A stretch of 29,895 bases of DNA from UBA2020 sp964551435 (GTDB taxonomy: Bacteria > Pseudomonadota > Alphaproteobacteria > Micavibrionales > UBA2020), in assembly GCA_964551435.1 (NCBI GenBank), contig CAZKBS010000024.1, positions 1 through 29,895 on the forward strand, in the 5' to 3' direction. The notes beneath the pieces are model-generated. The model saw nothing but the letters and a program-made list of their open reading frames with translations. It did no database searches and was not told where the DNA came from. The position numbers and the translations under genes are program-made. Every line of letters begins with the position of its first letter. Position 1 is the first letter of the stretch. Shown here in pieces: positions 1 through 6,690 of the stretch.

Positions 1-276
1 CAGGGAATCACTATCCGATTCTGTTATCAAGAAATTTATTAGGTCCGGACCCTAAGCGCACGTTCTTCGCACATCCTTCGTTTACTGCGCATACAATATA
101 CATGCGCGGTACATAAGCACGCCTGTCGCTTGCCCGCGTTTGAAAAGCGGAATCGACGCTTGACAGAATAGGCTCCCCATGGTCTTTTGACCCAACTTCT
201 TTTTAAATTTTTATGAAAATCTAATTGAGTGAGACAGGCCGTGCCTGCCCCGCCCGCAAAGCCAAAGGAGCACGCC
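1..276. other. Non-coding leader upstream of the Sel1-like gene
   Basis: I see no convincing gene here; reading frames on the minus strand continue into the downstream gene and look like shadows. The stretch contains an imperfect palindrome at 39-55 (TTAGGTCC/GGACCcTAA) and a 6-bp inverted repeat, GCGCAT at 87-92 and ATGCGC at 102-107, around a -10-like TACAAT at 92-97. A TTGACA at 160-165 and a TTGACC at 187-192 could be -35 elements, but neither has a good -10 at 17 bp. The segment just before the gene (about 197-225) is strongly AT-rich, as promoter regions here tend to be. No tRNA-like fold was seen. Confidence 0.5.
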
Positions 277-1287
277 ATGAGCGAACCCCAAAAGAACCCC
301 GACGACATCAAACCGATTGCCGCCAACAGCAACCAGCCGCTGAACGCCATCGACGGGACGACGGCTGATGCCGAAGAAAACGCAGCAGAAGCCCCCAAGA
401 AAAAATACGGCTGGGGTAAAAAAGCGCTCAGCATCACCTTCAACATCGCGGCCGGTGCCGCCGCAGCGGCAGCCGCCAAATCTATCGTCGCCGTTCCCAT
501 GGCGATGATGTCGGCCCCTGCTATCGCGACGCTGCTGGTATCCTCCGTCGCGGTGGGCGCGGCGATGACCGTTATGTGCCACGCGGGACAAACCTACAGC
601 GCCAAGAAAAAAGGCGTCGAAGGCCCCAAATTCTGGACCAAACAAAACCGCAACGTGTTTTTGAAATCCAGCGGCTTCGCCCTTCTCGGAGGTGCACTGT
701 TTATGGGTTTTGGCGAAGTCATGGATAAATTCTTCGGCCCGTCGCCCGATACCGCAGCCCCCGCGCCCGTTGAAGTGAAGCCGGAGCCTGCCGTTACCGT
801 CGCGCCGGAACCTGCGCCCGAACAAGTCATCGCCGCCCCCGTGGCTGTCCCCTGCCCGACGCCGATGGAATCTTTCGGCGCGCTTATCAACGGGCACACG
901 GTATCGGAGCGTGTGACCGACGCCATCGCCCGCGCCGGATCCGACAATGCCCGCATTGCGGCGCAGGGCGCAAAAGACCTCGCGTTCTTTGCGTTCAACG
1001 GTTTCGACGGCGTGCCCAAAGATGCGACCGTGGCCGCTGGCCTGTTCCAGCAGGCGGCGGAGGCCGGCAACGTACAGGCGAAAATCGACCTGCTCTATAT
1101 GCAGTTCCACGGCCTTGGCGGCGTGACGGCGAACCCGTCCGCGGCCCTGTCCGCCATGAACGATATCGGCACCCCGCGCGCCGAGATGTTCGTCCAGCAA
1201 TGGGGCGGCGCCGATAAAATCACCGAACGCGTGGCATTCGATGCGAAGGCCATTCTCTCCGGCGTCAAACTCTGCCCAGCGCCGTAA
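277..1287 (+). CDS. Membrane-anchored protein with C-terminal Sel1-like repeat region
   Basis: Hypothetical protein of 336 residues. The ATG at 277 was chosen because AAAGGAG lies at 264-270; upstream in-frame starts lack such a site. In order: an acidic, disordered N-terminus (1-40), a basic patch (KKK..WGKK), two or three hydrophobic segments (about 50-70, 78-100 and 130-146), a Pro/Ala/Glu-rich linker (157-192), and a C-terminal region (about 225-295) with the Ala-rich helical pattern of Sel1 repeats (AxGLFQQAAEAGN, then FHGLGG). Sel1 repeats usually mediate protein-protein contacts; the partner cannot be inferred. The basic patch before the first hydrophobic segment suggests a cytoplasmic N-terminus. 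It is a lone gene, with a bidirectional terminator shared with the convergent DUF1491 gene. The function is unknown. Confidence 0.75.
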   Translation: MSEPQKNPDDIKPIAANSNQPLNAIDGTTADAEENAAEAPKKKYGWGKKALSITFNIAAGAAAAAAAKSIVAVPMAMMSAPAIATLLVSSVAVGAAMTVMCHAGQTYSAKKKGVEGPKFWTKQNRNVFLKSSGFALLGGALFMGFGEVMDKFFGPSPDTAAPAPVEVKPEPAVTVAPEPAPEQVIAAPVAVPCPTPMESFGALINGHTVSERVTDAIARAGSDNARIAAQGAKDLAFFAFNGFDGVPKDATVAAGLFQQAAEAGNVQAKIDLLYMQFHGLGGVTANPSAALSAMNDIGTPRAEMFVQQWGGADKITERVAFDAKAILSGVKLCPAP

Positions 1288-1302
1288 GCATGCCGGACAA
1301 AC

Positions 1303-1335
1303 AAAAAGCCGACCCTTTGCGGGGCCGGCTTTTTT
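1303..1335 (+). terminator. Bidirectional Rho-independent terminator
   Basis: The stem AAAGCCGaCCC / GGGgCCGGCTTT has a short TTTGC loop, with a T-run on the plus side and an A-run on the other. It sits between two convergent genes ending at 1287 (+) and 1355 (-), so it can end transcription from both sides. Confidence 0.8.
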
Positions 1336-1354
1336 GTTGCCTGATGACGGCGGA

Positions 1355-1717
1355 TTAGAGAATTTTCCCCTCGAACGGGTTTTTGCCAGCAGCATCTTCG
1401 ACTTCGATAACCCAGACGTCGGGGTCGCGGGCGATGGCGCGTTTGATGTAATCGTCGGCGCGGCGTTCATCGATGGGCCCGTCGTCGAGCACATGCATCC
1501 AGCCCATGGTACCGTCCATGTCGCGCGTCTGGTTGAGAAGGATGCACCCCAGCGTGCGCATCCCCTCGCGCATCACGATTTTGACCATGACGGTGCCCGC
1601 GGCATAGGCGCCTTTATGCGCGACGTAAACCGGAACAGCCGCGGATATGCAGCGGCGCACATGGGCATCTACCCAAAGCCCTGTCGGCAGGCGGTCGTCT
1701 TCGCCCGGTGCGGTCAT
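1355..1717 (-). CDS. DUF1491 family protein
   Basis: A 120-residue protein that matches the alphaproteobacterial DUF1491 family as I know it: an N-terminal LWVDAHVRR segment, a central GTVMVKIVMREG strand pair followed by LLNQTR, and the C-terminal YIKRAIARDPDVWVIEVED motif. The biochemical role of the family is not established. The ATG at 1717 lies 5 bases after the fur stop codon, so the two genes are almost certainly co-transcribed and probably translationally coupled. It ends just before the bidirectional terminator at 1303-1335. Being downstream of fur raises the possibility of a metal-responsive role, but nothing in the protein itself (no Cys/His cluster) supports metal binding. Confidence 0.85.
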   Translation of the reverse strand: MTAPGEDDRLPTGLWVDAHVRRCISAAVPVYVAHKGAYAAGTVMVKIVMREGMRTLGCILLNQTRDMDGTMGWMHVLDDGPIDERRADDYIKRAIARDPDVWVIEVEDAAGKNPFEGKIL

Positions 1718-1722
1718 GATGA

Positions 1723-2127
1723 TTATTTCTTGCGTCTGTGGCCGAACATCTCGAAGGTATGGTCAACCATCTGATAGCCGAGATCAGCGGCGATTTTGTT
1801 GATCAGCGCGACCAGCTCCTCGCTCTGGAATTCCACGACCTGCCCCGTTTCGGTATCGACGAGGTGATAATGATGGCCGTGGTCAACCTCAAAGCGGGCG
1901 GAGCTGTCTTTGAAATCATGCTTCAGCACCAGCCCCAGTTCATTCAAAAGGCCGAGCGTGCGGTACACCGTCGCGATGCTGATGGAGCTATCAACCTGAC
2001 GCGCGCGCTCGCACAGCGTCTCCACCGAGGGGTGATCTTCGGACTCTTCCAGCACTTTCAAAATCACCTTGCGCTGGTCGGTGATTTTGAGGCCGGCTTC
2101 GGTACATTTTTGCAATAACATAGACAT
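1723..2127 (-). CDS. fur: Fur family metal-responsive transcriptional regulator
   Basis: Ferric-uptake-regulator family repressor, 134 residues from the ATG at 2127. The N-terminal winged helix contains the recognition-helix signature SISIATVYRTLGLL (about 48-61). The C-terminal dimerisation part has the metal site cluster H83-G-H85-H86-Y-H88, followed by DTETGQVVEF and H123. The Cys-x-x-Cys structural zinc sites of E. coli Fur are absent, as is common in alphaproteobacterial Fur/Mur proteins; whether it senses iron or manganese cannot be told. An ATG at 2163 would add 12 residues with no family resemblance, so the shorter start is preferred. Neither start has a Shine-Dalgarno sequence, and a -10-like TATAAA lies only 7 bases before 2127 (see findings). 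It is followed after 5 bases by the DUF1491 gene. Confidence 0.9.
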   Translation of the reverse strand: MSMLLQKCTEAGLKITDQRKVILKVLEESEDHPSVETLCERARQVDSSISIATVYRTLGLLNELGLVLKHDFKDSSARFEVDHGHHYHLVDTETGQVVEFQSEELVALINKIAADLGYQMVDHTFEMFGHRRKK

Positions 2128-2133
2128 GCTTAT

Positions 2134-2163
2134 TTTATAACCGAAACAGTCCGGTTTTGCCAT
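2134..2163 (-). promoter_or_regulatory. Candidate fur promoter with internal dyad
   Basis: On the minus strand, ATGGCA (2163-2158) and TATAAA (2139-2134) are 18 bp apart, a moderate sigma-70-like pair. Between them lies the inverted repeat AACCG-(8)-CGGTT (2139-2156), a plausible operator. The expected start of transcription coincides with the ATG at 2127. The assignment rests on sequence matches only. Confidence 0.35.
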
Positions 2164-2191
2164 AGCCGTTTTAGGGAATTTTCCCTTTTAT

Positions 2192-3772
2192 TCAAGCAGG
2201 ATAGCCTTTTACGGGAAGCACACGCGATGCCGGAAACGACATGGTGACGGTTGTGCCCAGCCCCTCGCGCGATTGCAGCGAGATATAGCCGTCATGCAGC
2301 TCGACCATCGCCTTGGCGAGCGGCAGGCCCAGCCCCGTGCCCTGCCCCTTGTAGCTGCGCGGGTCGTTAACCTGCCCGAAGGGCTCCATCACATAACGCA
2401 GCTTGTCTTCGGGGATGCCTGCGCCCTGATCGGTGATTTCGATGACAAGGCTGTTATCGTTGCTGATACGCGCCGATACCTGCACATCCGTGCCGGGCGG
2501 GGAGAATTTGACGGCGTTCGACACCAGATTGATCAAAATCTGGCGCAGCAGGCGCTGGTCGGCCTTCATCGCGGGCAAACCTTCCGGAATATCGGTATGC
2601 AGGTTGACCTGCGCGGCCTGCGCGCGGGGCTGCATGATACGGCCGACGCTGCGCATGACATCATCAACCGCAACCTCGGTTTCCAGCAGGTTGACCTTGC
2701 CCGCCTCGATTTTCGACATATCCAGCACGTCGTTGATGATATCGAGCAGATGACGCGCGCTGAAATGGATATCGCCGATATACTCCTCGTATTTCGGGTT
2801 GGCGATGGCGCCGAAGGTTTCGTTCTTGATCATCTCGGAAAAGCCGATGATGGCGTTCAGCGGGTTGCGCAGCTCGTGGCTCATATTCGCAAGGAATGAC
2901 GATTTCGCGCGGTTGGCCGTATCGGCGTCTTCCTTGGCGCGGCGCAGTTTGCGCATCATGTTCTTGCGTTCCGTGACGTCGCGGATGGTTGACACCATAA
3001 ACCGGCGTTTTTGCGACAATTCCATGAGGGCTGTCGTCACCAGCACATCGGCCACCGTGCCGTCTTTTTTAAGAATGCGCACTTCGCGCGTGCCATGACG
3101 GCCCTTTTGCATGAAAGCGGCATAAAGCTTGCGCGAAATCGACTGGTCGTTATCGGGGATCAGGCGGGTGAAATCCTCACCCAGCAAGTCTTCGCGCGTC
3201 CATTCGTAATCGGCCAGAAACGTATCGTTCACACGCACAATCCGTCCGTGATGGTCTGTCACGATAATGCCAAGACCGCTGGCGTCAAACAGCGAGGTCA
3301 GCAGCATGATCGCATCGTCACGTTCGCGCTGCAGCTGCGCGCTGTCGAGCGTATCGGGACGCGCCATGACGTCGATATAACGCACCCTGCCCTCGGCATC
3401 GATGACGGGGTTGAAAATAAAGGCCTGCATCTTCAGCCCCGATGCGGTGCGCGGCAAGGCGTTGAACGTCACAGCGCGGCGTACCTTCAGGCACGACAGG
3501 AAAGATTGTTCAATCTGGTCGGCGACGGTGCTGGAAAACAAATCGCGCGCGCTGCGGCCCAGCATGTCTTCGCGCTGCATTTCAAAATACTGCGCGGCAA
3601 GGCTGTTCACCTCGGCGAAGACGAAGCGGCCGTCCGGCTCTACCGACATCACCATGCGCGCGACCGGCGACAGCAGGAAGAACTGCCGGAAGTCGACGTC
3701 AGGCACGAATCCTGCGGAGCTGTTATGTGGTTCGGAAATGGTCATGAAACGCCGGGCTGCAGAGGAAGACAC
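2192..3772 (-). CDS. PAS-PAS sensor histidine kinase (PleC/DivJ-like)
   Basis: Orphan sensor kinase of about 526 residues, without transmembrane segments, so probably cytosolic. It has two PAS domains (about 33-133 and 153-270), a HisKA dimerisation domain with the phospho-accepting His near 299 in MSHELRNPLNAIIGFSEMI, and a HATPase domain with N box (NLVSNAVKF), G1 (DQGAGIP), F box (PFGQ) and G2 (GTGLGLPLAK). The segment after the His (FGAI...YIGDIHFSARHLLDIINDVLDMSKIEAG) is typical of alphaproteobacterial PleC/DivJ-type kinases. The GTG at 3772 is preferred because AAGGTAGG lies just upstream; the ATG at 3745 lacks a site. No response regulator or receiver domain is present in the window, so the partner and signal are unknown. 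It is followed by fur on the same strand. Confidence 0.88.
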   Translation of the reverse strand: MSSSAARRFMTISEPHNSSAGFVPDVDFRQFFLLSPVARMVMSVEPDGRFVFAEVNSLAAQYFEMQREDMLGRSARDLFSSTVADQIEQSFLSCLKVRRAVTFNALPRTASGLKMQAFIFNPVIDAEGRVRYIDVMARPDTLDSAQLQRERDDAIMLLTSLFDASGLGIIVTDHHGRIVRVNDTFLADYEWTREDLLGEDFTRLIPDNDQSISRKLYAAFMQKGRHGTREVRILKKDGTVADVLVTTALMELSQKRRFMVSTIRDVTERKNMMRKLRRAKEDADTANRAKSSFLANMSHELRNPLNAIIGFSEMIKNETFGAIANPKYEEYIGDIHFSARHLLDIINDVLDMSKIEAGKVNLLETEVAVDDVMRSVGRIMQPRAQAAQVNLHTDIPEGLPAMKADQRLLRQILINLVSNAVKFSPPGTDVQVSARISNDNSLVIEITDQGAGIPEDKLRYVMEPFGQVNDPRSYKGQGTGLGLPLAKAMVELHDGYISLQSREGLGTTVTMSFPASRVLPVKGYPA

Positions 3773-3933
3773 GAAACACCTACCTTTTTGGTAGCACGTA
3801 AATAACAAAAAACTGGTTAACAAAACCTTTCCGCCGCGGCCGGAAAATCATGTTTTTCCTAGAAAAAGCAGATACTTAAACATACGTATAAAAATTAAAC
3901 TGCCTTATCGCACCGTATATTGACATAATCTGT

Positions 3934-3962
3934 TTGACAGGGGTACATAAATACCATATAAA
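3934..3962 (+). promoter_or_regulatory. Strong sigma-70-type promoter for the 54-residue gene
   Basis: TTGACA (3934-3939) and TATAAA (3957-3962) are separated by exactly 17 bp, a near-consensus promoter. A second TTGACA at 3920-3925 with TACATA 18 bp on (3944-3949) may form an overlapping second promoter. The predicted start near 3969 leaves a leader of about 47 bases before the ATG at 4016. Confidence 0.7.
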
Positions 3963-4015
3963 GATGATGCGAATAGTTCGCAAAAGCACTCACTTGAACA
4001 CAAGGAGCGACACAC

Positions 4016-4180
4016 ATGAACTCTTTCGACCGACAGTTCCAACAACGCCTGGAACTCATCTTCAAAAAGGCGGAAATCGACCAGCGCGTCGAAGCGGAGC
4101 GCAAAGCCGCCCGCGAAGCGCAAAACCAGAACGACAGCAGCAAGCCATGCAATAAAAAAGACGCGCCGAAACCGCGCTAA
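4016..4180 (+). CDS. Small charged 54-residue protein, free-standing gene
   Basis: A gene of 54 residues, below usual annotation cut-offs. The ATG at 4016 follows AAGGAG (4002-4007) at an 8-base spacing, and a near-consensus promoter (3934-3962) and a terminator (4284-4326) frame it as a single-gene unit. The protein starts MNSFDRQFQQRLELIFKKAE and continues as a strongly charged, likely amphipathic helix or short coiled coil (about residues 5-38, with Leu/Ile/Phe alternating with Lys/Glu/Arg), then a Asn/Ser/Lys/Pro-rich tail with a single Cys near 45. It has no signal peptide or membrane segment. I do not recognise the family. Overlapping minus-strand frames lack such signals. About 100 transcribed bases remain after the stop. 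Function unknown. Confidence 0.75.
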   Translation: MNSFDRQFQQRLELIFKKAEIDQRVEAERKAAREAQNQNDSSKPCNKKDAPKPR

Positions 4181-4283
4181 TCTTTTTGATACGCATGCGT
4201 CCCGCCCTTGGCGGGCCTGCCAATAAAAAGACCGCTGCCATCCCCCCACCACCAGATGGCCGGCCGATACAAAAAAGACGCTT

Positions 4284-4326
4284 AACCGCCCAACGGCTAT
4301 AAATCGTGCGGGCGGTTTTGTTTTGT
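4284..4326 (+). terminator. Rho-independent terminator of the 54-residue gene
   Basis: AACCGCCC (4284-4291) pairs with GGGCGGTT (4310-4317) and is followed by TTGTTTTG. The minus-strand reading of the hairpin has no T-run directly after it, so the site belongs to the plus-strand gene ending at 4180 rather than to the minus-strand gene ending at 4357. Confidence 0.75.
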
Positions 4327-4356
4327 GCGGATTGTCAGGATTAGGTGGCGGGCCGT

Positions 4357-5274
4357 CTACACGCCGTCTTTACTGCGGTCACGGGCAAATTGCGCCAGCG
4401 CCGACATTTCGCGGTATTCGGAAATACGGTTGCCGCCGCCGCGTTTGGATTCCATCAGCGCCTGCTTGGCATAGCCGACGCAGACGTCGGGCTTTTCCCG
4501 CTGGATGGCTTCGGCGATACCGAAAGAGGCGGTGACTTTCAGCTTCTCCCCCGTTTGCATGAACACGGGATTGTTTTCAATTTCTCCGCGCAAACGGTCC
4601 ATGACCGAGCAGGCATCCATGAACTCGACGTGTTTCAGCACAAGGATATATTCCCCCTTGCCCAGATAATACGCGTCATCGAAAGAACGCACCGTGCGCG
4701 CGATAACCTGCGCAACGGATGCATAAATCAAATCCATGCCGCGGCGATCGTATTTCTTGGAAAGCTCTTCGATATTATCAATCTCGATATTCGCGATGCT
4801 GAAAGACGTCCCCTTGCGGTCGAAACGGTCTTGTTCGCGCTTGATGTCGTTGCGCATGCCGGCAATGGTGCGCAGTCCCGTCACAGGGTCAACCGCCGTC
4901 GAAGAGTCGGCGAGGTCCTGCTGCAAACGGCGAATGTGATTGATGAAGTTATCGCACTGGTTTTCAACACCGTCGTAGAGCGCCAGCGTCGGCGCCGCAC
5001 CACCAGCGCAATGGTCGAGCATCAGACGCGCGGCCTTGCACATTTCATCATGCGCATGCACCAGACGTTCGACAACCGCGCGGTCAACCGTGCCGCGATC
5101 CGCTTCGCGGCGGCACCAGATGAGCATGGCTGACGGGGCATTGGCATCCGCCGGCCGCGTTTGCGAGCCGGGGAAGAAACATTGACGGATGACTTCGTTA
5201 CGCCAATCGAGAATGGTCTCGATCTCCGAGACGATCATATCGGTCGAAATCACCTGGGCGTATGAAACAGCCAC
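4357..5274 (-). CDS. Degenerate GGDEF-domain protein with CZB-like N-terminus
   Basis: A 305-residue protein. The GTG at 5274 was chosen for AAGGGG about 8 bases upstream. Residues 125-290 form a GGDEF domain: it opens with DPVTGLRT, keeps the first metal Asp (D166 in IEIDN) and a C-terminal AKQALMESKRGGGNRI. The signature is G205-K-G-E-Y instead of GG[DE]EF, so the acidic third position is lost, and the usual Asn-Asp after helix one is Ser-Lys. An RxxD inhibitory-site motif (R196-S-F-D199) stands exactly five residues before the signature, as in c-di-GMP-regulated cyclases. The N-terminus (about 15-115) is helical with C54, H75 and C79, and resembles in layout the zinc-binding CZB domain of E. 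coli DgcZ. It is probably catalytically weak or inactive, perhaps a c-di-GMP receptor. The domain call is firm; the zinc role is inference. Confidence 0.85.
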   Translation of the reverse strand: MAVSYAQVISTDMIVSEIETILDWRNEVIRQCFFPGSQTRPADANAPSAMLIWCRREADRGTVDRAVVERLVHAHDEMCKAARLMLDHCAGGAAPTLALYDGVENQCDNFINHIRRLQQDLADSSTAVDPVTGLRTIAGMRNDIKREQDRFDRKGTSFSIANIEIDNIEELSKKYDRRGMDLIYASVAQVIARTVRSFDDAYYLGKGEYILVLKHVEFMDACSVMDRLRGEIENNPVFMQTGEKLKVTASFGIAEAIQREKPDVCVGYAKQALMESKRGGGNRISEYREMSALAQFARDRSKDGV

Positions 5275-5301
5275 GATAAACCCCTTGAAACCCGCAAAAA
5301 T

Positions 5302-5307
5302 ATTATA
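5302..5307 (-). promoter_or_regulatory. Candidate -10 element for the GGDEF gene
   Basis: The minus strand reads TATAAT here, in an AT-rich stretch, followed after about 20 bases by the AAGGGG ribosome binding site and the GTG at 5274. No good -35 hexamer is present at 17 bp, so the assignment is tentative. Confidence 0.35.
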
Positions 5308-5433
5308 GAAAAAGAGTGGGTCTCTTCTTCCTTTAAAATAATCTTACTTTATTAAAATATCGTAAGCGCGGAATTTGCACAACGTCTTCGGGCAGGCAAA
5401 GCGGTTTCCCGCGGGCCAAGGCCGGGGGGGATT

Positions 5434-6600
5434 TTACACCACCCACTCTTTTTGCGCGGCATCCAGACGGTCGGCGGCAATCGCGGCGCGCACTTCGCGC
5501 ATCAGACGGTTCATGGTTGCCACATTATGGATTGAAAGCAGCGTCATGCCGAGCGACTCGCCCGTGCGGAACAGGTGGTGGATATACCCGCGGCTGTGAT
5601 GGCGGCAGCAATAACATTCGCAAGAGGAATCGACAGGGTCCTGATCCTTCATGTATTGGGCGTTGCGCAGGTTCATGCGCTCTTTGGGCGCGCCTTTGAC
5701 CAGCGCCCAGCCGTGGCGGGCGATACGCGTCGGCGACACACAATCGAATGTATCCATGCCTGCGCGCACGTTGGTGAAAATATCGATGAAGCTGCCGATA
5801 CCCAGCAGATGCACAGGACGATCGGGGTGGATATGCGCACTGCACATCGCGACGACTTCGTACATCTGTTCCTTGTGACTGCCGAGCGAACCGCCCACCG
5901 CCGTCGCAAAGAAATCGCGGTCGCGTGTCCATTCGCATGAAATGCGGCGCAGGTCTTCGTACACGCCGCCCTGCACGATGCCGTACATGCGCTGTTTGCC
6001 GTCGTCCTTGCGTTTCCATTCCGCCAGGGAACGGTCGCCCCAGCGCATGCTCATTTCCATCGATTTCGCAGTGTATTCGCGGTCAACGTGGAACGGCGTG
6101 CATTCATCCAGCTGCACAATCAAATCCGCACCGAGTTTACGCTGGATATCGATAGAGCCTTCGGGCGTCAGGAAAAACTTTTTGCCATCCAGATAGGACT
6201 GGAACGCTGCCCCCTCCTCCGAGATTTGCAAAATGGTTTTCTTGCGGTGGCGCTGTCCGCGGCCTTTGATTTCATCGGCAACGGAGCCATATCCCAGCGA
6301 GAAAATCTGGAATCCGCCGCTGTCCGTAAACATCGGGCCGTCCCAGCCCATAAACTTATGCAGCCCCCCCATTTCGGCAATCAGATCCGGCCCGGGCGAG
6401 AGCATCAGGTGGTATGTATTCGACAGGATGATATCGGTGCGCGCATCGCGCATCTGCTGCGGCGATAACCCCTTCACCGATGCCTTGGTACCGCAGAAAA
6501 TAAAATTCGGCGTTTCGATCGTGCCATGCGGCGTCGTCAGACGTCCAAGGCGCGCGTAGGATTTCGGGTCACGGTGGATGATGTCGAAGGCGAAGGTCAT
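5434..6600 (-). CDS. tgt: tRNA-guanine transglycosylase
   Basis: Exchanges guanine at position 34 of GUN-anticodon tRNAs for a 7-deazaguanine in queuosine synthesis. The 388-residue TIM-barrel protein keeps the catalytic pair, D93 (in TDSGGFQ) and the nucleophile D286 (in FDCVSPTR), the base-binding D165 (LDECTPF) and Q210 (GIVQGG), and the zinc site C327-x-C329-x2-C332 with H358, spaced as in the Zymomonas enzyme. The substrate loop that normally reads GGLAVGE is GGSLGSHKE (236-244), which removes the usual Glu at the base-specificity position. The ATG at 6600 matches family starts (TFAFDIIHRD); only a weak ribosome site precedes it. rpmB is upstream on the same strand, but a strong terminator separates them. 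Confidence 0.95.
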   Translation of the reverse strand: MTFAFDIIHRDPKSYARLGRLTTPHGTIETPNFIFCGTKASVKGLSPQQMRDARTDIILSNTYHLMLSPGPDLIAEMGGLHKFMGWDGPMFTDSGGFQIFSLGYGSVADEIKGRGQRHRKKTILQISEEGAAFQSYLDGKKFFLTPEGSIDIQRKLGADLIVQLDECTPFHVDREYTAKSMEMSMRWGDRSLAEWKRKDDGKQRMYGIVQGGVYEDLRRISCEWTRDRDFFATAVGGSLGSHKEQMYEVVAMCSAHIHPDRPVHLLGIGSFIDIFTNVRAGMDTFDCVSPTRIARHGWALVKGAPKERMNLRNAQYMKDQDPVDSSCECYCCRHHSRGYIHHLFRTGESLGMTLLSIHNVATMNRLMREVRAAIAADRLDAAQKEWVV

Positions 6601-6641
6601 GATGCGCAAAGTCCAGCGGAAGGAATACAAAAACCGGCAAT

Positions 6642-6677
6642 AAAAAAGGCGGGAGATATCGCTCCCGCCCTTTTTAA
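6642..6677 (-). terminator. Terminator downstream of rpmB
   Basis: GGCGGGAG pairs perfectly with CTCCCGCC around a short loop, flanked by an A-run on the plus-strand left and a T-run on the right, so it works on the minus strand after the rpmB stop at 6691 and may work both ways. Confidence 0.85.
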
Positions 6678-6690
6678 ATCTTCAGCCCAA

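Noticed and set aside
211..1494. Long minus-strand frame opposite the Sel1-like gene
   Set aside because: It crosses the bidirectional terminator and overlaps the DUF1491 gene in another frame; Arg/Gly/His-rich shadow.
2171..2186. AGGGA/TCCCT hairpin between the kinase gene and fur
   Set aside because: The stem is only 5 bp and is not followed by a T-run on the minus strand, so it is not a convincing terminator of the kinase gene.
3895..4252. Minus-strand frames opposite the 54-residue gene
   Set aside because: They lack a ribosome site, while the plus strand has a full promoter, ribosome site and terminator.
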